The notes beneath the pieces were generated by a model, which worked only from the letters and a program-made list of their open reading frames with translations, was not told the DNA's origin and searched no databases. Positions 23,311 to 31,251 of a stretch of DNA of 64,000 nucleotides are shown here, piece after piece; position 1 is the first letter of the stretch; the number at the start of each line of letters is the position of its first letter. The DNA comes from JAJKJG01 sp036556825 (GTDB taxonomy: Bacteria > Pseudomonadota > Alphaproteobacteria > Rhizobiales > Beijerinckiaceae), in assembly GCA_036556825.1 (NCBI GenBank), contig DATBIR010000040.1:16011-80010 (forward strand), given 5' to 3'. A program made the position numbers and the translations under genes.

Positions 23311-25137
23311 TCACCGCCGCCCGAACAGGCGCTCGATATCGGCGAGCTTGAGCTCGACGTAAGTCGGGCGTCCGTGGTTGCATTGGCCGGAGAGCGGCGT
23401 CGCCTCCATCTCGCGCAGGAGCGCATTCATCTCCTCGGGCTTGAGGCGGCGCCCGGCGCGCACCGAGCCGTGACACGACATGCGCGACAGCACCGCGTCG
23501 AGCCGCTGCTCGAGCGGGCTCGTGGCGCTCCACTCGGCGAGCGCATCGGCAATGTCCTGGACTAGCGTGGTGAGCGAACCGCCCAGGAGCGCGGCCGGGA
23601 TCTCGCGCACGAGCACGGCGCCGGGCCCGAAACTCTCGACCGCGAGGCCGAGGCCCGCCAGCGTCTCCGTCTCGGCGACGACGCGGTCGGCGTCGACCGG
23701 ATCGAGTTCGACCACCTCGGGAATCAAAAGCAGCTGACGCGCGATGCCGGCGCTGGCGCGCTCGCGCTTCAGACGCTCGTAGACGAGCCGCTCGTGGGCC
23801 GCGTGCTGGTCAACGATGACGATGCCGTCTTCGGTCTGGGCGACGATGTAGGTGCCGTGCAGCTGCGCCCGCGCCGCGCCGAGCGGCGCGGCAAGGCTTG
23901 CCTCGCCTGGCTCGTCAGCGGCAGCGCGCGCGTCCGCTGACGGCGGCATCATTTCGGTGAGGGCCGTCTGCTCGTCGCGCAGCCCCATCGGAGCGCCTTG
24001 CGGCGCATCGAGCGGCGCCTGCCAGCCGGCGAAAGTCCCGATGGCGCGTGCGGACGGCCCTGGCATGGTCGGCGCGGGACGTGCAGCCAGACCTTGCGGC
24101 CGCAGGCTTTCGAGGGTGCGCACGCCGCCGGTGGTCGCGGCCCTGAAGCCGGCGCGAGCGAGCGCATCCCTGATGGCGCTGACCACGAGCCCGCGCACCA
24201 GGGCCGGATCGCGGAAGCGCACCTCGGTCTTGGCCGGATGGACGTTGACGTCGACGATGCGCGGGTCGCAGGCGATCGCCAGCGCCAGGACCGGATGGCG
24301 GTCGCTCGCCATCACGTCGGCATAGGCGCCGCGCACCGCGCCGAGGAGCAGCTTGTCCCGAACCGGGCGGCCGTTGACGACGAAATGGATATGCCCGGAG
24401 GTGCCGCGATGGAAGGTCGGCAGCCCCACATGCCCGGCCAGAGCAAAGCCTTCGCGCTCGGCCGCGATCGCGACCGAATTCGGCTGGAAATCGGCTCCGA
24501 GCACGCGCGTGGCGCGGCGCAGGAAGCCGAGCGCGTCGTCGGTTTCCGGCGAATAGACCGCCGCGCCGAGGTGATCGCCCGAGAGCATAAAGCGAATGCC
24601 GGGATGAGCGACCGCGAGCCGTCGCACGACCTCGGCCACCACCTGGGCTTCGGTGCGATCCGACTTGAGGAATTTCAGGCGCGCCGGGGTCGCGGCGAAC
24701 AGGTCGGCGACCTCGATGCGCGTGCCGGTCGCCGCCGCAACCGGGCGCACCACGCCTTTGGCGCCGGCTTCGACCACGATCGCCGAGCCGCTCGCCGCGT
24801 CCCTGGTGCGCGTGACGATCGACAGGCGCGCCACCGCGCCGATCGACGGCAGTGCCTCGCCGCGAAAGCCGAGGGTGCCGATGCCGAACAGGTCGCCGTG
24901 GGAGAGCTTCGACGTGGCGTGCCGCTCGACCGCGAGGTCGAGATCGTCGGCCGACATGCCGCAGCCGTCATCCACCACCCGGATCAGGCGCCGTCCGCCC
25001 GCCTCGATCGTGATCTCGATCGTCGCGGCGCCGGCGTCGATGGCGTTCTCCACCAGTTCCTTGACCGCCGCCGCCGGGCGTTCGATCACCTCGCCCGCGG
25101 CGATACGGTCGACGAGGACCGGATCGAGGCGGCGCAC
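23311..25137 (-). CDS. mutL: DNA mismatch repair endonuclease MutL
   Basis: 608 residues from the GTG at 25137, whose next residues (RRLDPVLVDRIAAGEVIERP) match the family N-terminus. GHKL ATPase motifs: KELVENAIDAGA, DDGCGM, HATSKL and GFRGEALPSI. The C-terminal domain carries DQHAAHERLVYE, which fits the endonuclease motif DQHA-x2-E-x4-E, plus CHGSVRAG and GQCNHGRPT. It should therefore nick DNA itself, as in bacteria without MutH. An ATG at 25395 overlapping the pgi stop (ATGA) would add 86 residues, but that segment is a palindrome-rich insert not resembling MutL. Either start is possible. Confidence 0.93.
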   Translation of the reverse strand: MRRLDPVLVDRIAAGEVIERPAAAVKELVENAIDAGAATIEITIEAGGRRLIRVVDDGCGMSADDLDLAVERHATSKLSHGDLFGIGTLGFRGEALPSIGAVARLSIVTRTRDAASGSAIVVEAGAKGVVRPVAAATGTRIEVADLFAATPARLKFLKSDRTEAQVVAEVVRRLAVAHPGIRFMLSGDHLGAAVYSPETDDALGFLRRATRVLGADFQPNSVAIAAEREGFALAGHVGLPTFHRGTSGHIHFVVNGRPVRDKLLLGAVRGAYADVMASDRHPVLALAIACDPRIVDVNVHPAKTEVRFRDPALVRGLVVSAIRDALARAGFRAATTGGVRTLESLRPQGLAARPAPTMPGPSARAIGTFAGWQAPLDAPQGAPMGLRDEQTALTEMMPPSADARAAADEPGEASLAAPLGAARAQLHGTYIVAQTEDGIVIVDQHAAHERLVYERLKRERASAGIARQLLLIPEVVELDPVDADRVVAETETLAGLGLAVESFGPGAVLVREIPAALLGGSLTTLVQDIADALAEWSATSPLEQRLDAVLSRMSCHGSVRAGRRLKPEEMNALLREMEATPLSGQCNHGRPTYVELKLADIERLFGRR

Positions 25138-25139
25138 CG

Positions 25140-25385
25140 ACCCGATCTCTCTTGCCGACCGGTCCCGGGCTTGCCCGAGGTCAGCACTCTCCTGCGCAAG
25201 TCGGGCAGGCCCGGCTTGCACCGGGGAAGAGTTGGAGAGTGGGTCGGCGCGACGAACTGAGATGCTGGGGGCGACGCCGCCTGCGCTACCCTCCCCCGAC
25301 GCAACCCGGGTGTTGGCGAGTTGCGCATCGATATGCGGATCTCGGCCAGGCCCGAGATCCGCGGGGGCGGGCTTCGGCGTCGCGC
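25140..25385. repeat. Palindrome-rich element between pgi and mutL
   Basis: The 254 bases between the pgi stop and the preferred mutL start hold several inverted repeats: GATCTCGG-N6-CCGAGATC near 25348-25369, GCAAG-N14-CTTGC with inner GGGC/GCCC pairing (25196-25219) and a CTTGCCCG arm near 25170. The composition resembles the dispersed palindromic intergenic repeats of Bradyrhizobium-like genomes. The whole element is open in the mutL frame, so it may be translated as an N-terminal extension or be an untranslated spacer. Confidence 0.5.
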
Positions 25386-25391
25386 CGCCGC

Positions 25392-26714
25392 TCATCCGCG
25401 CGCCTCGGCGAGGTATTTCTTGGCGAGCACCTTGCCCTCCTCGACTGCCGGCTGGTCGAACGGATCGACGCCGAGCCCGTAGCCGGTGAGGATCGTCTCG
25501 ATCATCAGCTGCATGAGCAGTTCGCCGAGGGCGCGCTCGTCGAGCCGGTCGATGTGCATGCGCCGGGTCGGGCGGCCATTGCGCGCCAGCGTGTCGGCGG
25601 TGGCGCGTCCTTGCGCGGCGACCAGATCGCCGATGCGCTTGCCGCCGAAGCCCGGCTCCCCGGCGCGCGCCGCCAGCGCCGCATCGATCACCGGCCCCTC
25701 CCCGGCACTGTGCGTCGTGATGATCGTGAAGACCTTGTCGCGCGGGCCTGCCAGATAAAGCTGCAGCTGGCTGTGCTGGTCGACCGGGCCGATCGCCGCC
25801 ACGGGCTGCGTGCCCTTGCCGTCCTTGCCAAGGCTCTCCGCCCACAGTTGCACCCACCAGCGGGTGAAGCGCTCCAGCCGGTCGGCATAAGCCATTGTGA
25901 CACTGATGTCCTTGCCCTCGAGCGCCGCGGCCAGCGAGAAGGCGGCCCCGACGGCGGCCGGAATATCCCGCGCCGCCTGGCCGGTGCGGATCGGATCATA
26001 CGCCTGCGCCGCACCCTCGCGGATCGCCGCGATATTGAGGCCGACGACGGCAGCCGGGAGCAGGCCGACATTGGTCAGCACCGAATAGCGTCCGCCGACC
26101 CCGGTATGGTGATCGAGAAACGCCGCGCCCTCAGGCTCCAGGAGGTCCCGCAGACCGTTCTTGCCTTGCGGCTTGCGCGGCTCCGAGATGCCGAGCACGA
26201 GGTCGCCGGCGCGGCGGCGAAGGCCCGCCCGGTCGAGCGCGCTCAGGACGGCGATCGTCTGCATCAGCGTCTCGCCGGTGCCCCCGGACTTTGAGATGGC
26301 AACGAAACGCGTCGTCGTGAGCGGCAGCCGCTGCAGGACGCGCTCGAAGGTGGCGGGATCGAGATTGTCGAGAAAATGCACGCGCGGATTCTCGGCGAAG
26401 CGTCCCGCCCCGGGCACGCCGTAATCACGCAGCTGCGCCAGCGTCTGCCCGCCGAGACTCGAGCCTCCGGTGCCGAGGAAGACGATGTCGGTGGCCTCGG
26501 CGCGGAGGCGCGCGGCGGCATTGCGGATCTCATCGAGATCGTCGCGCGTGCGCGGCATGTGCAGCAGCGGCAGGCTGCCGCTCTCGTCCTCACTCCGCAG
26601 CCGCGCGAGCCCGTTGCTGATCACCGCGAAGGCGGCCTCGATGGCGACGTCGGGAAGGCCGGCTGCTCCGATGTTGCGTGCCAGCGCCAGGTCGATCGAC
26701 TGCTCGAGGGCCAT
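25392..26714 (-). CDS. pgi: Glucose-6-phosphate isomerase
   Basis: 440 residues, a compact alphaproteobacterial PGI interconverting glucose-6-phosphate and fructose-6-phosphate. Family blocks: FLGTGGSSLGGQTLAQL, VHFLDNLDP, FVAISKSGGTGET, the VGGRYSVLTNVGLLPA signature, QWPxQ-like GPVDQHSQLQLYLAGP and GVDPFDQPAVEEGK near the end with the conserved Gln and Lys. Two adjacent ATG codons (26717, 26714) follow GGAGAGG; the second has better spacing. The stop overlaps an ATG in the mutL frame. Upstream, between pgi and the M16 gene, lies an orphan open frame. Confidence 0.95.
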   Translation of the reverse strand: MALEQSIDLALARNIGAAGLPDVAIEAAFAVISNGLARLRSEDESGSLPLLHMPRTRDDLDEIRNAAARLRAEATDIVFLGTGGSSLGGQTLAQLRDYGVPGAGRFAENPRVHFLDNLDPATFERVLQRLPLTTTRFVAISKSGGTGETLMQTIAVLSALDRAGLRRRAGDLVLGISEPRKPQGKNGLRDLLEPEGAAFLDHHTGVGGRYSVLTNVGLLPAAVVGLNIAAIREGAAQAYDPIRTGQAARDIPAAVGAAFSLAAALEGKDISVTMAYADRLERFTRWWVQLWAESLGKDGKGTQPVAAIGPVDQHSQLQLYLAGPRDKVFTIITTHSAGEGPVIDAALAARAGEPGFGGKRIGDLVAAQGRATADTLARNGRPTRRMHIDRLDERALGELLMQLMIETILTGYGLGVDPFDQPAVEEGKVLAKKYLAEARG

Positions 26715-26731
26715 CATCCTCTCCGGTTTTA

Positions 26732-26902
26732 GCGAAGCGGCGGACGATAGGCGACGCCGGTGTCACCGGCTAGTCCCATTTCGCGCACGCCGCGATGGAG
26801 CGGCCGCGCGTTGGCGTCATGCGCCCAACCGATCTCGGGTGAGTTCGCAACGATCAGCGCGCAGACCGGATAGATCCGATTTGCGAGCGCGAAGCTCTGC
26901 GC
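26732..26902 (-). pseudogene. Orphan coding-like frame, possible gene remnant
   Basis: Directly after the stop of the second M16 peptidase the same frame stays open for 57 codons until a TAA at 26729-26731, 15 bases before pgi. Third codon positions are mostly G or C, as in real genes here, and the translation looks protein-like (IYPVCALIVANSPEIGWAHD, then MGLAGDTGVAYRPPLR). There is no start codon at its beginning, only an internal ATG near the end. I do not recognise the family. It may be the 3' remnant of a lost gene, a former extension of the M16 protein, or chance. Confidence 0.35.
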
Positions 26903-28180
26903 TTACAGCCCCGTCGGACGCCCCGCCACCACGACCAGCATGCCATCGTCGAACATGCGCTCGGCGGCGCGCCCGATGTCGTCCTGCGTCACGGCGGAAA
27001 CGAGGGCGTTGCGGCGCCCGATATAGTCGATGCCGAGTCCCTCGAACGCGATCTGCGCCAGCTGGTGCGCGATCTTGGTCGAGGTATCGAAGCCGAGCGC
27101 GTAGGATCCGGTGAGATAATCCTTCGCCTTCTTGAGCTCCTCGGCATCAGGACCCACGTCGCGCAGACGGCGCATTTCGGCCTGGATCACCTCGATGCAT
27201 TCGCCGACGCGCTCGTTCTTGGTCGCCGTGAAGCCCCAGGTCATGGCCGTGGCGCGATAGCTCACCAGCGACGTGCCGACCGAATAAGCGAGACCGCGCT
27301 TTTCGCGCACTTCCTGGAACAGTCTCGAGGTGAAGGCGCCGCCGCCGAGGATATGGTTGAGCACGTATGCGGGGATGAAATCGGGATCGCGCCAGCACAC
27401 GCCGCTCGTGCCGAACCGGATCACCGACTGCGGCACGTCGAGATCCGTGACGATGGTGCGCCCGCGACCGGCGAGCATGACCGACGGAGTGGCACTGAGC
27501 GGCGGCGCTTCCGGCAGCGCGCCGAAGACCTTGTCGAGCAGCAGCGCGAGTTGCTCGGCGCCGATCGCGCCGACGACGGCGAGCTTGACGCGTCCCCGCG
27601 CCACGATGCGCTTGTGCAGGGCGATCAGGTCGTCACGCGTGATCGCCTCGACGCTTTCGATGGTGCCGGCGGTCGGCCGCCCATAGGGGTGGTCGGGAAA
27701 GGCCTCGGCGAAAAAGCGCTTGGAGGCCATCACGCCGGGATCGTTGGCCTGGTAGCGCAGCCCGGCAATGGTTTGGGCGCGAACCCGCTCGATCGCGTCG
27801 TCGTCGAAGCGTGGCTCGGCGAGCGCGAGGCGCAACAGCTCGAACGCTTCGTCGGCATGCTTGACCAAGGTCTTGAGCGAGCCGCCCAGGGCGTCGAGAC
27901 CGGCATTGAAGCTCAGTTCGATGGCATGGGCGGCGAGGCGCTCCTGGAATGCGTCCGACGAATACGGTCCGGCGCCCTCGTCGAGAAGTCGGGCCATCAT
28001 ATGGGCGACGCCCGGCTTGTCGGCGGGATCGTGGGTGGCTCCGCCTTCGAACGTGAAGGCCAGTGCAATCAGCGGCACGACGGACGATTCGACGTGCCAG
28101 GCCTCGATGCCGGCCGAGGACACGACCGGGCGGACCTGGGCGGGCGAGGTGGAGACGGTATCGACGGAAAGCGTGCTCAT
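26903..28180 (-). CDS. M16-family peptidase, non-catalytic partner subunit
   Basis: 425 residues of the pitrilysin/insulinase (M16) fold. The zinc motif HxxEH is missing: its place reads GVAHMMARLLDEG. The conserved R/Y pair that positions substrate in the partner half is present (LFQEVREKRGLAYSVGTSL). This is the pattern of the inactive beta subunit in heterodimeric bacterial M16B peptidases. The first ~20 residues look polar and unlike a typical signal peptide. It follows the catalytic subunit by 25 bases on the same strand, so the two very probably form one protease that degrades small unfolded peptides, perhaps in the periplasm. Confidence 0.9.
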   Translation of the reverse strand: MSTLSVDTVSTSPAQVRPVVSSAGIEAWHVESSVVPLIALAFTFEGGATHDPADKPGVAHMMARLLDEGAGPYSSDAFQERLAAHAIELSFNAGLDALGGSLKTLVKHADEAFELLRLALAEPRFDDDAIERVRAQTIAGLRYQANDPGVMASKRFFAEAFPDHPYGRPTAGTIESVEAITRDDLIALHKRIVARGRVKLAVVGAIGAEQLALLLDKVFGALPEAPPLSATPSVMLAGRGRTIVTDLDVPQSVIRFGTSGVCWRDPDFIPAYVLNHILGGGAFTSRLFQEVREKRGLAYSVGTSLVSYRATAMTWGFTATKNERVGECIEVIQAEMRRLRDVGPDAEELKKAKDYLTGSYALGFDTSTKIAHQLAQIAFEGLGIDYIGRRNALVSAVTQDDIGRAAERMFDDGMLVVVAGRPTGL

Positions 28181-28205
28181 CGGCGGTTCACGATCATGCG
28201 CGGGG

Positions 28206-29543
28206 TTACGAAGCCGGCCCGTTGCGCAGGAAGCCGGTGACCGAGCGCCGCGGGATCAGGAAGCGCTCCGCGGCGGCGGCGAGATCGTCGCGAGTTACGG
28301 CCTCGATCTCGGCCGGCCAGCGCCGCACCTCGTCGATGGTCTCGCCGATCGCCAGGGCCGAGCCGTAGATGCGCGCCAACGAGCTCTGGCTGTCGCTTGC
28401 ATAGATGGTCTCGGCGACCAGCCGCGTCTTGGCGCGCTCGATCGAGTCGGCGTCGAGCGCCTCTGCAGGAATGCTGGTGATGGCCTCGTCCACCGCCTCT
28501 TCGAGGGCCTGAAGGGCGACGCCGCTATTGGGAACGGCGTAGACGGAGAAGCGGGTGTCTTCCATGGCCGATCCCATGTACCAGGAGCCGGCATTGACGG
28601 CGATGGCGCGCTCGAGGACGAGCTTGCGGTAGAGGTAGGATGTCGGGCCGCCGCCGACCGCTTCCGCCAGAAGCTCGAGCGCCAGGGACTCGCGGCCGTT
28701 GGCCGTGATCGAGGAGGGCGTCAGATAGAGCCGCTGCAGGGTCGGCTGCTCGACCTTCGGGTCGCACACCTCGACGTGCCGTGCGGCGCGCGGCTCGGGC
28801 TCGCGCGGGCGCGTGCGAACCGGCGCCTCGCCGCGCGGGGCGACGCGGCCATAGGTGGCCTCGGCCAGTTCGCGCACCTCGTCGCTCGTCACGTCGCCGG
28901 CGACGACCAGGATGGCATTCTCGGGCGTGTAGAAGCGGCGGTAATAGGCGAGCGCATGGGCGCGGTCGAGCTTCTCGATCTCGTGCATCCAGCCGATGAT
29001 CGGAATGCCGTAGGGGTGGTGCACGAACAGCGCCGCCGCCATCGCCTCGGAGAGCTGCGCCGCCGGATCGGTCTCGACGCGCATGCGGCGCTCCTCGAGC
29101 ACCACGTCCCGTTCCGGAGCGACGACCGCATCGTCGAGCACGAGGCCGGTCATGCGGTCGGCCTCGAATTCCATCATGGTCTTGAGGTGCTCGCGGGCGA
29201 CGCGCTGGAAATACGCCGTGTAGTCGAACGAGGTGAACGCGTTTTCCTGGCCGCCGAGGGCCGACACGACCTGGCTGAACTCCCCCGCGGGATGCTTGTT
29301 GGTGCCCTTGAACATCAGGTGCTCGAGGAAATGGGCGATCCCCGATTCACCGAGCGGATCATCGGCCGAGCCGTTCCGGTACCAGATCATGTGCGTGACG
29401 ACCGGCACGCGCCGATCAGGAATCACGACGACGTCGAGGCGGTTGTCGAGAGTGAACGACGAAACCTCAGGCCCGCTCCCTTCCGTGCGCCCAAATGGCG
29501 CCGCATCGGTGCGCGGGCTTGTGGCCACGCTCTTGTCGGACAT
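28206..29543 (-). CDS. M16-family zinc peptidase, catalytic subunit
   Basis: 445 residues with the intact inverted zinc motif HFLEH in GIAHFLEHLMFKGT and the downstream Glu ligand region (EFEADRM ... ERDVVLEERRMR). ATG at 29543 is supported by GAGG eight bases upstream; the GTG three codons earlier is weaker. No clear signal peptide: the N-terminus is polar (MSDKSVATSPRTD). Its partner is the next gene. The order lspA, BamF-like, M16, M16 is often conserved in alphaproteobacteria, which suggests a link with envelope or signal-peptide turnover, although that function is an inference. Confidence 0.93.
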   Translation of the reverse strand: MSDKSVATSPRTDAAPFGRTEGSGPEVSSFTLDNRLDVVVIPDRRVPVVTHMIWYRNGSADDPLGESGIAHFLEHLMFKGTNKHPAGEFSQVVSALGGQENAFTSFDYTAYFQRVAREHLKTMMEFEADRMTGLVLDDAVVAPERDVVLEERRMRVETDPAAQLSEAMAAALFVHHPYGIPIIGWMHEIEKLDRAHALAYYRRFYTPENAILVVAGDVTSDEVRELAEATYGRVAPRGEAPVRTRPREPEPRAARHVEVCDPKVEQPTLQRLYLTPSSITANGRESLALELLAEAVGGGPTSYLYRKLVLERAIAVNAGSWYMGSAMEDTRFSVYAVPNSGVALQALEEAVDEAITSIPAEALDADSIERAKTRLVAETIYASDSQSSLARIYGSALAIGETIDEVRRWPAEIEAVTRDDLAAAAERFLIPRRSVTGFLRNGPAS

Positions 29544-29679
29544 TCTCGTCACCTCGTCGGGTCTAGAGGAAAATCTATGATCGCCAAATGATGCGCCTCA
29601 GCCCGACCGCCAGGCGGAAGGCCAAATCTCCACGCTTCACGCACGAACCAAACTACGCGGTCAAAGGCCAGCGGATCCG

Positions 29680-30336
29680 TCAGTTCCGCTGCTGCTGTGT
29701 CTGGCGCAGGAAGGCGCGCGGGTCGGCTTCGTTGACCTTTTCCGGCACCTCGAACCCTCCGGTAATGTCCCGGCCCGTGGCGGACTTGCGGTAGAGCGAT
29801 GGCGGATCGGTCAAGGTGCGCCGCCGGCCGTCGTCCGGCTTGGCTTCGGCGCTGCGCTGGGCCCCCTGGGCCCGCAGGACGTCGGGATGCATCCAGTGTG
29901 CCTCCCTGCCGTCCGGCCGGGTCACCGGTCCTGTCGCCAGGCCTGCGCCCGCGCGCGTGCCAGCGCGCATCTCCGCCGGCGTCAGCCGACCATTACCTTC
30001 GAGCATGCGCTTGCGCTCGGTCTCGCCGACCGGCGTGTTGACCTCGGCTTCGCGGCGCTTGCGCGCCATGACATTCGGGTCGTTCGGCCATTGCGCCGCG
30101 CGCGCCTGCGAGCTCCCGGGCGCGACCGGGGCCGGCAGGTCCATACGCGGCGGCAGGACAAGCGGCGCGCGCTCGCGATATTCGATCGGATCGCGCTCCT
30201 CGTCGATGACCCCGAGGGTTCCCAGGAGGTTCTTCATGAGCTCGCCCTCCTGGGCCCGCGCGCCGGTGGCCACGACGACGGTGAGCAGGCCGGCCCCGAG
30301 CGTCAGCCCAAGCCGAGCAATCCCGATCCCTTTCAT
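29680..30336 (-). CDS. BamF-like DUF3035 protein
   Basis: 218 residues. A signal peptide (MKGIGIARLGLTLGAGLLTVVVATGARAQ in two parts: basic start, then hydrophobic core) ends near residue 29; no lipobox Cys is present, unlike the Caulobacter BamF lipoprotein. The mature region has the DUF3035 pattern: DPIEYRERAPLVLPPRMDLPAP, then PNDPNVMARKRREAE. DUF3035 includes BamF, an accessory part of the outer-membrane Bam complex. The rest is Pro/Arg-rich and disordered. AGGA eight bases upstream supports the start at 30336; an ATG at 30351 is also possible. It sits between lspA and the M16 pair, a conserved context. Confidence 0.7.
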   Translation of the reverse strand: MKGIGIARLGLTLGAGLLTVVVATGARAQEGELMKNLLGTLGVIDEERDPIEYRERAPLVLPPRMDLPAPVAPGSSQARAAQWPNDPNVMARKRREAEVNTPVGETERKRMLEGNGRLTPAEMRAGTRAGAGLATGPVTRPDGREAHWMHPDVLRAQGAQRSAEAKPDDGRRRTLTDPPSLYRKSATGRDITGGFEVPEKVNEADPRAFLRQTQQQRN

Positions 30337-30409
30337 GGCAGGTGTCCTCATGATCGATGCCCCTGATCCCCGTTTCGGGCGATCCTGTGGCGGCTTAGCC
30401 GCACCTTGT

Positions 30410-30907
30410 TCAAGCGTCCGCTTGACGTGCCCGGCGTTTGTCGAGCACCAGCGAATCATAAATGAGGCCGATCACCCCCGCAACGATGGCGGCATCGGCG
30501 ATGTTGAACACATACCACGAGAACTGGCCGATATGGAAATGCACGAAATCGAAGACCGCGCCATAGGCAAGCCGGTCGATGGCATTGCCGACCGCGCCCC
30601 CCACGATCAGGCCGAGGGCCGTCGCCAGGAACCGTGACGGGGTGCGCGCCATCCACCACGACAGCCCGACCGCTGCGGCGAGCGAGATGCCGAACAGGAC
30701 CCAGCGCCCCAGTTCCGTATGCTGCTGGAACAGGCCGTAGGAGATGCCGCGGTTCCACACCACCATCAGGTCGAGGAAGGGCGTGATGGCGACCGGTTCC
30801 CTGACCGGAAGGTCGTAGACGAACAGAAGGCCAAGCTTCGAGGCCTGGTCAAGGGCAAGCGTGGTGAGGACGACCAGAAGGCCGAGACGGGCGCTGCGCG
30901 TCCTCAT
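30410..30907 (-). CDS. lspA: Lipoprotein signal peptidase (signal peptidase II)
   Basis: 165 residues, four membrane spans. LspA cuts the signal peptide in front of the lipidated cysteine in the inner membrane. The catalytic aspartates are D120 (VFDFVHF) and D138 (FNIADAAI). Also seen are WNRGISYGLF (N-x-G motif) and GNAIDRLAYG. The ATG overlaps the stop of the cupin gene (ATGA), so it is translationally coupled to cupin and ileS. The association ileS-lspA is widely conserved. A clear substrate in this window is the small lipoprotein at 3003. Confidence 0.96.
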   Translation of the reverse strand: MRTRSARLGLLVVLTTLALDQASKLGLLFVYDLPVREPVAITPFLDLMVVWNRGISYGLFQQHTELGRWVLFGISLAAAVGLSWWMARTPSRFLATALGLIVGGAVGNAIDRLAYGAVFDFVHFHIGQFSWYVFNIADAAIVAGVIGLIYDSLVLDKRRARQADA

Positions 30908-31251
30908 TCGCCGTCGACCACGAACAACGTCACCCGGTCGGTCAGGGCGCGCGGAATGTGGGCGTGCTCCTCGCCGGCCGGAATCAGGAATCCCTCGCCG
31001 GCATGACATTGCACGGCGCCAGTCCTGAAGCGCAGCTCGAGCCGCCCCTCCAGCACGTATCCGGCGTGCCCTTTGGCGCACCAGTCGGGATGGACCAGGG
31101 CTGGCGTGAGCTCGAGCAGCCGTAGCTGGCGGCCGGCGAGCGCAACCTGCTTGTGCCGCGCGCCCACGCCGGTGCTCTGCCACGGCAGATTGTCGAAGGC
31201 GGCCGTGTAGGAAGGCTCCATGGCCAGTCCGGCGCTCTGCATCGCGTTCAT
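30904..31251 (-). CDS. Small cupin-domain protein
   Basis: 115 residues forming a single cupin barrel: HPDWCAKGHAGYVLEGRLELRF gives the first motif region and GEGFLIPAGEEHAHIP the second, with His residues in the usual metal positions. Substrate and metal are not predictable; such proteins can be sensors, isomerases or dioxygenases. It is inserted between ileS and lspA with a four-base ATGA overlap on both sides, so it is made with them. That tight placement inside an otherwise housekeeping pair is unusual and may help assign its role. Confidence 0.85.
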   Translation of the reverse strand: MNAMQSAGLAMEPSYTAAFDNLPWQSTGVGARHKQVALAGRQLRLLELTPALVHPDWCAKGHAGYVLEGRLELRFRTGAVQCHAGEGFLIPAGEEHAHIPRALTDRVTLFVVDGE

